Source of the DNA: an uncultured Ruminococcus sp.
GTDB taxonomy: Bacteria; Bacillota; Clostridia; Oscillospirales; CAG-272
Length of the DNA stretch: 6,331 bases
Assembly (NCBI GenBank): GCA_902797125.1
Contig: CADBRS010000027.1
Coordinates: forward strand, 1-6,331
Direction: 5' to 3'
Position 1 is the first letter of the stretch. Each line of letters starts with the position of its first letter. Both the position numbers and the translations under genes were made by a program. This document shows positions 1-5,952 of this stretch, piece after piece. The notes beneath the pieces were generated by a model that saw only the letters and a list, made by a program, of their open reading frames with translations, was not told the origin of the DNA and made no database searches.

Positions 1-1
1 G

Positions 2-1549
2 CACTGCATAGGCGCTACGACGCTTGACGAATACCGCAAGTACATTGAAAAAGACGCGGCGCTGGAAAGACGTTTCCAGTCCGTTTTGGTCGGCGAGCCT
101 ACCCCTGAAGACGCGATCGCCATCCTGAAGGGACTGCGGGAAAAATACGAACAGCACCACAAGGTCACGATCACCGACGAGGCCATCGAATCGGCCGTCA
201 AGCTGTCCGTCCGTTATATTTCCGACCGTTATCTTCCGGATAAAGCCATCGACCTGGTCGACGAGGCCGCTTCCCGGCTGAGGATCTCCAAACGTGCCTA
301 CACGCCGGATCTGAAGAAACTCGAAGACGAACTCTCCGCTCTGAAAAAAGAAAAAGAGACCGCGATCTCGGAACAGGATTTCGAGAAAGCCGCCTTGCTC
401 AGAGACAAAGAAAAAGACCTGACTGCGGAATATGAAAAAGTCAAGGAAAACTGGAAACAGGAAGCCTCCAAAACACAGCTCACCGTGACCGGCGCCGAGA
501 TCGCCGAAGTCGTGACCCAGTGGACCGGTATCCCGGTCAGCAAACTGGCCGAAACAGAAAGCGAACGGCTGCTCAAACTCGAAGAGACTTTGAAGAGCCG
601 TGTCATCGGTCAGGACGAAGCCGTGTCTGCCGTCTCCAAGGCTATCCGACGCGGCCGGATGGGTCTGAAAGACCCGAAGCGTCCGATCGGTTCGTTCATC
701 TTTTTGGGCAAAACCGGTGTAGGCAAGACCGAACTTTGTAAGGCTCTGGCCGAAGTGTTGTTCGGAGACGCCAACGCCATGATCCGTCTCGACATGTCCG
801 AGTACATGGAAAAATACAGTGTGTCCAAACTGATCGGTTCCCCTCCGGGCTACGTCGGATATGAGGAAGGCGGTCAGCTGACCGAAAAGATCAGACGGCA
901 TCCCTACAGCGTCGTGCTGTTCGACGAGATCGAAAAAGCCCATCCGGATGTCTTTAACATCCTGCTTCAGGTACTGGATGACGGTATCCTGACCGATTCG
1001 CAGGGCCGGCGCGTGGATTTCAAAAACACGATCATCATCATGACGTCCAACATCGGCGCCGTTGCAGGAGCCGAGCCGAAATCTCTGGGGTTCACGGCAT
1101 CTTCAGCACAAACGAGCGAAGAGAATGCCGCCCGTGAACGGATGCTCAATGCACTCAAGTCCACTTTCAGACCGGAATTTCTGAACCGGATCGACGATAT
1201 CATCGTCTTCAATCAGCTGCATGAAGCCGAAATCCGCAAGATCGCTTCCCTGATGCTGGACACCATCATCGTCCGCATGAACAGTCTGGGGATCAGGCTG
1301 TCCGTTGATGAAAGCGCCGTCGCATTCGTCTCCCGTGAAGGTTTCGACGACCAGTACGGTGCCAGACCTTTGCGCCGGGCCATCGTCCGGTATGTCGAAG
1401 ACGAACTGTCCACAGCCATGCTGGAAGGTCAGGTCCGCGCCGGAGACAGCGTCACGGCGGTCTATGATGAAAAGGCCGGAAAGATCGTTTTCAAGAAGCC
1501 GGATTCCGATCCCATGCCGCCCGCGGTCGCGGTCGGAACAACTGCATAA
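2..1549 (+). CDS. clpC: ATP-dependent Clp protease ATP-binding subunit ClpC (5' end missing)
   Basis: Hsp100 AAA+ unfoldase that feeds substrates into the ClpP chamber in the cytosol. The frame is open from base 2 to TAA at 1547-1549, so 515 residues are visible. The N-domain and the Walker A and B motifs of the first ATPase module lie off the left edge. It begins at the end of D1, with IGATTLDEYRKYIEKD and the ERRF arginine-finger segment (about 8-76). A short coiled-coil middle domain with a UVR motif (about 314-430, QDFEKAALLRDKE) marks ClpC rather than ClpB. D2 carries Walker A GKTGVGKT (707-730), pore loop GYVG (848-859), Walker B VVLFDE (911-928), sensor-1 TSN, an LGF tripeptide at the ClpP-docking loop position (1085-1093), arginine finger FRPEFLNRID and sensor-2 GARPLRR (1358-1378). 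The usual GPTGVGKT reads GKTGVGKT. A TTG at 86 is internal, not a start. CtsR, McsA and McsB, common upstream partners, are not visible. Confidence 0.93.
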   Translation, partial: HCIGATTLDEYRKYIEKDAALERRFQSVLVGEPTPEDAIAILKGLREKYEQHHKVTITDEAIESAVKLSVRYISDRYLPDKAIDLVDEAASRLRISKRAYTPDLKKLEDELSALKKEKETAISEQDFEKAALLRDKEKDLTAEYEKVKENWKQEASKTQLTVTGAEIAEVVTQWTGIPVSKLAETESERLLKLEETLKSRVIGQDEAVSAVSKAIRRGRMGLKDPKRPIGSFIFLGKTGVGKTELCKALAEVLFGDANAMIRLDMSEYMEKYSVSKLIGSPPGYVGYEEGGQLTEKIRRHPYSVVLFDEIEKAHPDVFNILLQVLDDGILTDSQGRRVDFKNTIIIMTSNIGAVAGAEPKSLGFTASSAQTSEENAARERMLNALKSTFRPEFLNRIDDIIVFNQLHEAEIRKIASLMLDTIIVRMNSLGIRLSVDESAVAFVSREGFDDQYGARPLRRAIVRYVEDELSTAMLEGQVRAGDSVTAVYDEKAGKIVFKKPDSDPMPPAVAVGTTA

Positions 1550-1592
1550 TTTTCTCATCGGTCACTCATTAATTGACCGGCAAAGCCACAAA

Positions 1593-1641
1593 AAAAGCTG
1601 TTTTCCTCGGAATCATCCGGGTCAAAACAGCTTTTCTTTTT
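1593..1641. terminator. Bidirectional rho-independent terminator between clpC and the membrane-protein gene
   Basis: A perfect 12-bp inverted repeat, AAAAGCTGTTTT (1593-1604) with AAAACAGCTTTT (1624-1635), encloses a 19-base loop. On the plus strand it is followed by CTTTTT. On the minus strand the stem runs into a stretch of Ts (complement of the A-run at 1590-1596). It begins 43 bases after the clpC stop and ends just before the stop of the minus-strand gene, so it can serve both converging transcripts. Confidence 0.9.
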
Positions 1642-2352
1642 CTAGTTGATCAGTTGAGCGTAGATCTCGCGCATCGCGTCGAAATAGGACGTTTTGCTGC
1701 TGGCGCCTATGATCCCCGGTCTGAGCACGCAAAGGTATGTGTCCTCGGGCAGTTTTTCCCATCCCTTGATCCGGGTCCTGAGATCCGTATCGCTCAGTTT
1801 GACGGAAAATGCGTCGAAAGCATTTTCGGGGACTTTGCCGAGCAGATCGCTCAAAGGGATCAGCCGGTCATGATTCTTCAGCCCTTCGTACAAGTATCCG
1901 CTGACCAGACAGATGGAACAGTCTCCTGTCAGGATATAGTTCTCATAGGTCTGATACTGGGACGCGCTGTAAGAGGATGAGATCGAACCTTCGGACGCCT
2001 CGATCTCCTCTTCGGACGCGACCTGATAATTGACCAGCGAGATCAGGACCGCGCCGTCTCCGTTGACGTCTTTGCCGTATCGGCTCAGATCGTCTTCGAT
2101 GGCGTCTTTTTCTTTCGCCGTGAACTGGTAGGGACCTGCATAAAGGATATGCGTGTCATACGAGCGGTTGGAACACATCTGTGCCGTGCATACGATCACA
2201 AGAACGGCAAAGAAGAAAATGATCACGACAGGGATCTTGTAATGATACCAGAAATTGTCCAGCCAGACCAAAAAGGCACTTTTCGGTGCTTCGATCTTGA
2301 TATCGCCTTCCCCGTTCTGTTCCTTTTCAGGATCGTCTCTTAGGTAGGCCAT
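1642..2352 (-). CDS. Unrecognised single-pass membrane protein, last gene of the S41 protease-greA cluster
   Basis: A 236-residue protein that I cannot assign to a named family. The N-terminus is charged and cytoplasmic-looking (about 1-38, ending in the aromatic stretch LDNFWYHYK). One strongly hydrophobic segment follows (about 40-58, IPVVIIFFFAVLVIVCTA), then about 175 residues that would lie outside the membrane if positive-inside topology holds. The outer part is acidic, has a Ser/Tyr-rich stretch near 113-127 and a GDCSIC pair of cysteines near 143-148. No lipobox fits: C55 is preceded by Val and C60 by Met. ATG at 2350-2352 lies three bases after the greA stop, with GGAAG about 8 bases upstream inside the end of greA, so translation is probably coupled. 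It ends in TAG beside the shared terminator. The position suggests co-expression with the protease, but no enzymatic motif is visible. Confidence 0.85.
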   Translation of the reverse strand: MAYLRDDPEKEQNGEGDIKIEAPKSAFLVWLDNFWYHYKIPVVIIFFFAVLVIVCTAQMCSNRSYDTHILYAGPYQFTAKEKDAIEDDLSRYGKDVNGDGAVLISLVNYQVASEEEIEASEGSISSSYSASQYQTYENYILTGDCSICLVSGYLYEGLKNHDRLIPLSDLLGKVPENAFDAFSVKLSDTDLRTRIKGWEKLPEDTYLCVLRPGIIGASSKTSYFDAMREIYAQLIN

Positions 2353-2355
2353 AAA

Positions 2356-2856
2356 TTATGCTTCCGTATGGTTGTGCTCGATCTTCAGAATCGTGAAGCG
2401 GATGATGCCTTTGGGAACTTCGACTTCGACTTTGTCACCTTCCTTGTGACCGCAAAGGCTCTTGCCGATCGGGGACTCTTCGGATATCTTGTGTTCTACC
2501 GGATCGACATCGTTCTTGGAAACGATAATATACTGATATTCTTCATTTTCGTCCTGATCAAGAACGGTAACGGTCGTGCCGATGCCGACAAGACTAGTGT
2601 CGATACTGGTTTCATCGACGACGTCTGCGTTGCGGATCAGTTCTTCGAGTTCGCTGATGCGGGACTCGTTCTGACTCTGTTCATTTCTTGCAGATTCATA
2701 TTCAGCATTCTCGGAAAGGTCACCGAACCCCTTGGCCACTTTGATCGCATCCAGGATCTCCTGTCTTTTGATGGTCTTCCTCATGATGAGTTCGTCCTGC
2801 ATTTCTTTGAACGCAGCCTGTGTATACTTGCTCTTTTTGACATCGTTTGTACTCAT
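2356..2856 (-). CDS. greA: Transcription elongation factor GreA
   Basis: GreA enters the secondary channel of RNA polymerase and stimulates cleavage of backtracked RNA, rescuing arrested complexes. The 166-residue length is normal for the family. The N-terminal half is an antiparallel coiled coil (about 10-82). Its tip carries GDLSENAEY, with the two acidic residues that support Mg2+ at the polymerase active site, here D46 and E49. The second helix reads ESARNEQSQNESRISELEELI. The C-terminal half (about 88-162) is the FKBP-like domain, with the family signatures VGIGTTVTVLD, ISEESPIGKSLCGHKEGDKVEVE and a closing FTILKIE. The start at 2854-2856 is supported by GGAG 7 bases upstream (complement of 2864-2867). 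It lies 26 bases after the S41 protease stop and has no obvious promoter of its own in that gap. Confidence 0.97.
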   Translation of the reverse strand: MSTNDVKKSKYTQAAFKEMQDELIMRKTIKRQEILDAIKVAKGFGDLSENAEYESARNEQSQNESRISELEELIRNADVVDETSIDTSLVGIGTTVTVLDQDENEEYQYIIVSKNDVDPVEHKISEESPIGKSLCGHKEGDKVEVEVPKGIIRFTILKIEHNHTEA

Positions 2857-2882
2857 GATTTATCTCCGTTTCTTATTTGTTT

Positions 2883-4508
2883 CTAATTGATTAAATCGTG
2901 GCGCAGATTGGCGGCCTGTATGGCTGATTGAAGCTGGGCGTCATCCGCCTCGGGGATCAGCGTCACGTAGGTGCCCCGGTAAGCTTCGGGAACTTCCACT
3001 TCGTAGCCTTCGGTAGGCGAGATCCCGATCCCGTCGTAATTGACCAATGAAGGCGGATCGTAGAAATGGGTCGTCAGTTTGAGCGCGCCCGGGATCCCGT
3101 ACGCGGACAAAAGATACATATTCTGCATGCACCCTTTGCCATAGGTCTTGACGCCTACGATGGTGCCGATGTTGTGATCTCTGAAATTGGATGTGAACAG
3201 TTCGGCGGCAGAGGCCGTGTTTTCGTTGACCAGAACGGCATAAGCGTAATCTTTGTACATCCCGATTTCTTCGGCCTTGACGGAACATTCGGCATAGGTG
3301 CCGGAATTATACCGGACGGACACCAGTTCGTCTTTGACGCTGCCGTTCTTGCCCCGGATCCGGATCATCAGATCGTTTTCGTTCAGGAAATAGGACAGCA
3401 CCGCCTCGATGCTCTTGAGTTCGCCTCCGGGATTGTTCCGCAGATCGATGACAAAGCGTTCGATCCCCTGCGCGATGAGCGCGTTCATGGCGGATTTGAA
3501 ATAGAGGGGCGTCGAGAGATTGAATTCCGTGACGGTCACGATCCCGACGCTCGGGTCAGTCTCGGAAATTCTTGAACTGACCGGTGGAGCGATAAAGAGT
3601 CTGGCCTCGATGTTGAAAGGTATCTCTTCGTACGTGTCTCCGTTCGGCCTAAGGACCGTAAAGGAGATGATATCGCCTTCTTTTTCGGCTTTCAGGAGAG
3701 CTGAAGCCTCATTGAAAGTCTGGAAAGAATTGATCGTTTTTTTGGAATCTCCGGTCCCGATCGCATAGATGCAGTCCCCTGCGAGCATGCCGGCTTCGTA
3801 AGCGGGAGAGCCTTCATAGACGCGGACGATCTGAACGACGGCGTAAGTCGTTTCGTTCCAGTCCACATACCGGTCCACGATGTTGACGCCCATACCTACG
3901 CCGGTTCCCTGGTTGGCCAGCTGTTGGGCCTCCAGTTCTTTCTCGTCATAGTAGTAGGCATACTGGTCGCCTGTAGCCTGGCAATAGGCCTTCATCATGG
4001 CTGTGACCAGTTCCTGGTCGGTTACGTCGCCCAGGTCGTATCCGTACGATTTGAAGAAAGAATCGATGGTCGTGATCTCGGGGAAAATATCAGTCCCGGA
4101 ATCCTGAGAACCGGGTCTTGTCACGTTGACGCTCGAGCGCATGTTGCGCACGAAGACAGCTGTCGTGAACAGGACGGCAGCAAGGATCGAAAGGCAAATT
4201 ACGACAATAAATGTACCAAGTGAGACACTTGGCATCTTTTTTCCGGCCTTTTTCGCCTCTCCTGCGTCTTCATCAGAGAGCACGGTAGGCTCGCTGTTGA
4301 CGGGTTTTCCGTTAGCGGCGGCGCCTGCGATCAGGTTTTCACGGACGGAAAAGATCTGCGTCTCGTCCTCGACGGACACGGTCACATGTTTTCCGTCTGC
4401 ATCGACTGAGACCGGACAGGTCGTGAGCTTTGACAAAGCGTTTTGGATCTCTTCCCTCTCTTCAGCCTGCTCGATCGGTTCGACAAAAGAAAAAAACAGT
4501 TTTTTCAT
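2883..4508 (-). CDS. Membrane-anchored S41 family carboxy-terminal processing protease (CtpA/CtpB-like)
   Basis: Serine protease of the tail-specific/CTP family, which uses a Ser-Lys dyad and a PDZ domain to cut exported proteins. The 541 residues contain a cytoplasmic N-terminal part (1-97), one membrane helix (about 98-120, preceded by lysines), a helical pre-domain (about 140-195), a PDZ domain (about 200-300, GTGVGMGV then EGSPAYEAGMLAGDCIYAIG) and the S41 core (about 320-510). Catalytic residues are visible: S433 in NENTASAAELF and K458 in VKTYGKG, 25 residues apart as in characterised CTPs. The core also has VIDLRNNPGGEL and the late YDGIGISPTEGYEVEVP segment. It ends soon after that, with no peptidoglycan-binding domain. 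The roughly 97-residue cytoplasmic part before the helix is longer than I expect for this family. ATG at 4506-4508 has a modest GGGA about 5 bases upstream. It probably heads the operon with greA. The substrate is unknown, and no SpoIVFA-type partner is visible. Confidence 0.94.
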   Translation of the reverse strand: MKKLFFSFVEPIEQAEEREEIQNALSKLTTCPVSVDADGKHVTVSVEDETQIFSVRENLIAGAAANGKPVNSEPTVLSDEDAGEAKKAGKKMPSVSLGTFIVVICLSILAAVLFTTAVFVRNMRSSVNVTRPGSQDSGTDIFPEITTIDSFFKSYGYDLGDVTDQELVTAMMKAYCQATGDQYAYYYDEKELEAQQLANQGTGVGMGVNIVDRYVDWNETTYAVVQIVRVYEGSPAYEAGMLAGDCIYAIGTGDSKKTINSFQTFNEASALLKAEKEGDIISFTVLRPNGDTYEEIPFNIEARLFIAPPVSSRISETDPSVGIVTVTEFNLSTPLYFKSAMNALIAQGIERFVIDLRNNPGGELKSIEAVLSYFLNENDLMIRIRGKNGSVKDELVSVRYNSGTYAECSVKAEEIGMYKDYAYAVLVNENTASAAELFTSNFRDHNIGTIVGVKTYGKGCMQNMYLLSAYGIPGALKLTTHFYDPPSLVNYDGIGISPTEGYEVEVPEAYRGTYVTLIPEADDAQLQSAIQAANLRHDLIN

Positions 4509-4532
4509 ACAATCCCATCAAAAATAGTAGAA

Positions 4533-4557
4533 ACAAAGGCACGGGTTGTGCCTTTGT
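4533..4557 (-). terminator. Compact hairpin after the PucR-like gene, probable terminator or attenuator
   Basis: A perfect 10-bp stem, ACAAAGGCAC (4533-4542) with GTGCCTTTGT (4548-4557), has a 5-base loop. In the minus direction it is followed by a T-rich stretch (TTTCTACTATTTTT), as in an intrinsic terminator for the regulator ending at 4563. It sits only 24 bases before the protease start codon. A consensus TTGACA (complement of 4555-4560) overlaps its upstream arm, so it could instead be an operator or attenuator of the protease operon. Confidence 0.7.
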
Positions 4558-4562
4558 CAAGA

Positions 4563-5651
4563 TCAGTAATTATTGTTTTCTTTGCTTAAGAGATACTTCT
4601 TGACCATCAGGGCCACCTTGAACGTGATGGCATGGTCGAATTCGCGCAGGTCCAGACCCGTCAGCTTGTGGATCTTGTCCAGACGGTACACCAGCGTGTT
4701 CCTGTGAACATACAGTTTTCTGGAGGATTCGGACACGTTGAGGTTGTTCTCGAAGAAGACCTGAATGGTGAGCAGAGTTTCTCTGTCGAGTGCTTCGATC
4801 GCGCCTTTTTTGAACACTTCGTCGAGGAACATTTCACAAAGCGTGGTAGGCAGCTGGTAGATCAGACGGCCGATACCGAGTTTGTCGTAGGTCAGGATGT
4901 TCTTGTCGGTCTCGAAAACCCGTCCGACTTCCAAAGCGACCTGCGCTTCCTTGTAGGCGCGCGCCAGATCTTTCAGATTGTCCACGATCGTGGAGATGCC
5001 GATGGCCACCCGCGTATAGAATTCCGTGCTCATCGTATTGGAGACTGTAGAAGCCAGGCCTTCGAGATCGGCGGGCGTCGTGCCCTGTTTGACCTCCAAA
5101 ACCACGACGACGTCGCGCTCGCTGACGGAAATCACGAAATCCTTCGCTTTGTCCGGAAACATATTCTGCAGCATCTCGAAAGGAACGACGTCCGTTTTGC
5201 CCAAAAACTTGATGAGCATGACGGCTCTGGGTCCCTCCATGGCGAAATGCAGTTCTTTGGACCGGACGTAGATATCGGACGGCAGAATGTTGTCCGTAAT
5301 AATGTTCTTGATAAAGAAAGACTTGTCATATTTTTCATCATAGAGATTCTTGATGTTGTTCAAGGAAACAGCCAGAATCTGAGAAAAGCTTGCCGCGATC
5401 TTGTCCTCGCCCTGAACCATGACGATGTAGGAATTCTCATAATTCGGACCGACGGAGCGGAAAGTGAAGCCTTCCTTGGTCACCGCCTCGTCAGAATAGA
5501 ACAGTTCCTCTTTGACGGACGGCATGATCTCACCGATTTTACTGAGTTCGGAACAGGCCACAACGCTGCTGTTCTCATCCAGCACGCCGATGATACGGTC
5601 CGTCGCACCTTTCATTTGATGGATCATGCTCTGAAATAATCTGTTAGACAT
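4563..5651 (-). CDS. PucR/CdaR-type transcriptional regulator
   Basis: A 362-residue DNA-binding regulator. The C-terminal end (about 290-355) is the PucR-type helix-turn-helix domain: LLTIQVFFENNLNVSESSRKL followed by VHRNTLVYRLDKIHKLTGLDL, the diagnostic RNTLxYRLxKI signature. The middle (about 135-250) resembles the degenerate GGDEF-like domain of CdaR/PucR proteins, ending in VAIGISTIVDNLKDLARAYKEA. It lacks a GGDEF active-site motif. The N-terminal 100 residues (MSNRLFQSMIHQMKG then IIGVLDENSSVVACSE) look like a short ligand-sensing domain, but I cannot name the ligand. ATG at 5649-5651 was chosen because GGAGGA lies 9 bases upstream. The longer frame, starting with TTG at 5735, would begin inside the promoter. 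The gene is monocistronic by its own promoter and following hairpin. Family members control uptake or breakdown of sugar diacids, purines, amino acids and similar compounds, but nothing adjacent points to a target. Confidence 0.9.
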   Translation of the reverse strand: MSNRLFQSMIHQMKGATDRIIGVLDENSSVVACSELSKIGEIMPSVKEELFYSDEAVTKEGFTFRSVGPNYENSYIVMVQGEDKIAASFSQILAVSLNNIKNLYDEKYDKSFFIKNIITDNILPSDIYVRSKELHFAMEGPRAVMLIKFLGKTDVVPFEMLQNMFPDKAKDFVISVSERDVVVVLEVKQGTTPADLEGLASTVSNTMSTEFYTRVAIGISTIVDNLKDLARAYKEAQVALEVGRVFETDKNILTYDKLGIGRLIYQLPTTLCEMFLDEVFKKGAIEALDRETLLTIQVFFENNLNVSESSRKLYVHRNTLVYRLDKIHKLTGLDLREFDHAITFKVALMVKKYLLSKENNNY

Positions 5652-5660
5652 GAATTCGGG

Positions 5661-5666
5661 TCCTCC
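5661..5666 (-). promoter_or_regulatory. Ribosome binding site that sets the start of the PucR-like gene
   Basis: GGAGGA on the minus strand stands 9 bases before the ATG at 5649-5651. It is the only strong Shine-Dalgarno match near the gene and excludes the longer TTG-started frame. Confidence 0.85.
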
Positions 5667-5706
5667 GATCAAGCTTTTCAAACAAGTCTTTGTTGATTTG
5701 TCACAG

Positions 5707-5735
5707 ATTATAACACAGGTTTTTGTAAATTTCAA
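5707..5735 (-). promoter_or_regulatory. Sigma-A-type promoter of the PucR-like gene
   Basis: On the minus strand, TTGAAA (5730-5735) and a perfect TATAAT (5707-5712) are separated by exactly 17 bases. Transcription would start near 5700, giving a leader of about 50 bases before the ATG at 5651. The -35 box lies next to and inside the 5720-5761 inverted repeat, which suggests control at this promoter. Confidence 0.85.
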
Positions 5736-5761
5736 TAGTCAAGGAGAAATATTTACAAAAA
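5720..5761. repeat. 11-bp perfect inverted repeat spanning the regulator promoter, candidate operator
   Basis: TTTTTGTAAAT (5720-5730) and ATTTACAAAAA (5751-5761) are perfect reverse complements, with 20 bases between them and arm centres 31 bp apart, close to three helical turns. One arm lies in the -10/-35 spacer of the regulator's promoter and touches the -35 box; the other lies just upstream. The geometry fits a dimeric regulator binding on one face of the DNA, possibly autoregulation. The outer arm shares its A-run with the neighbouring terminator hairpin, so some of the symmetry may be chance in AT-rich DNA. Confidence 0.5.
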
Positions 5762-5779
5762 AGCCTCCCTGCTTTTTGT
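5755..5779 (-). terminator. Short hairpin with T-tract upstream of the PucR-like promoter
   Basis: AAAAAGC (5758-5764) pairs with GCTTTTT (5771-5777) around a 6-base loop. Allowing one bulged A extends the pairing by three more pairs. On the minus strand the hairpin is followed by TTTTTTGTAAATATTT, typical of an intrinsic terminator. It is the second terminator-like hairpin on this strand after rsmE, about 100 bases beyond the first, and insulates the regulator from upstream transcription. Confidence 0.6.
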
Positions 5780-5784
5780 ATAAT
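5779..5784 (+). promoter_or_regulatory. Possible plus-strand -10 box, divergent from the regulator
   Basis: A perfect TATAAT on the plus strand. No -35 box stands at 17 bases (CAAAAA there); the nearest candidate is TTTACA at 5752-5757 with a long 21-base spacer. If active, a transcript would start near 5791 and reach the T-tract ending at 5938. Confidence 0.25.
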
Positions 5785-5791
5785 TTGTTAG

Positions 5792-5859
5792 ATTTTCGAA
5801 AATGATCCAACGATCGGTGCATACCCGAAAGGCAGGACCTCCCTATGCCATATGGATCA
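5792..5859. other. Nested inverted repeats in the rsmE-regulator gap, possible structured RNA
   Basis: The segment has a 12-bp palindrome ATTTTCGAAAAT (5792-5803), an outer stem TGATCCA/TGGATCA (5803-5809 with 5853-5859), and an inner stem GCATA/TATGC (5819-5823 with 5844-5848) extended by one G-C pair over a bulged T. The enclosed loop is rich in GG and CC steps. On the minus strand, CCTGCCTTT (complement of 5828-5836) could pair at 8 of 9 positions with AAAAGCAGG in the 5755-5779 terminator, which would compete with the terminator. I do not recognise a known riboswitch or RNA family, and no credible reading frame uses this DNA. Confidence 0.35.
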
Positions 5860-5870
5860 ACACAACGCAA

Positions 5871-5938
5871 AAAATGTGGAATATAATCGGCATTTTCTCC
5901 GGGTTTTTGCTGATTACAATCCACATTTTCCTTTTTTT
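5871..5938. terminator. Long hairpin terminator after rsmE, with T-tracts on both strands
   Basis: AAAATGTGGA (5871-5880) and TCCACATTTT (5920-5929) pair perfectly. The stem continues with a few mismatches to about 21 positions (5871-5891 with 5909-5929) around a 17-base loop. On the minus strand it lies 24 bases after the rsmE stop and ends in a run of Ts (complement of 5869-5874), so it should end the rsmE transcript. On the plus strand it is followed by CCTTTTTTT (5930-5938), although no plus-strand gene leads into it. Confidence 0.8.
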
Positions 5939-5952
5939 GATCCACCAAGCGC

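Noticed and set aside
86..88. TTG at 86 as the start of the Clp ATPase
   Set aside because: The Clp similarity is continuous upstream to base 2, so this codon is an internal Leu.
2173..2233. Lipoprotein signal in the 236-residue membrane protein (cysteines at the end of the hydrophobic segment)
   Set aside because: Neither C55 nor C60 has a Gly, Ala or Ser at the preceding position, and a 38-residue charged N-terminus is unlike a lipoprotein signal.
2368..2886. Plus-strand open frame (172 codons) opposite greA
   Set aside because: It is a shadow of greA, whose family motifs are unmistakable on the other strand.
4632..5639. Long plus-strand open frame (335 codons) opposite the PucR-like gene
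   Set aside because: It mirrors the regulator's codons, has no recognisable domain, and the minus-strand reading matches a known family with promoter and ribosome binding site.
5652..5735. A 28-residue N-terminal extension of the PucR-like protein starting from TTG at 5735
   Set aside because: The TTG overlaps the -35 box and the reading passes through the -10 box, while a strong GGAGGA precedes the ATG at 5651.
5810..5849. Resemblance to a guanidine-III (ykkC-III) riboswitch: words like ACGA, GGTGC, TACCCG and CAGGAC occur in similar order on the plus strand
   Set aside because: From memory of the class, the first helix of the pseudoknot is not preserved and no guanidine transporter or other cargo gene follows on that strand. 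Short-word matches alone are weak.
5739..5948. Minus-strand frame of 69 codons between rsmE and the regulator
   Set aside because: It spans both terminator hairpins and the promoter-proximal repeat and has no recognisable protein features.
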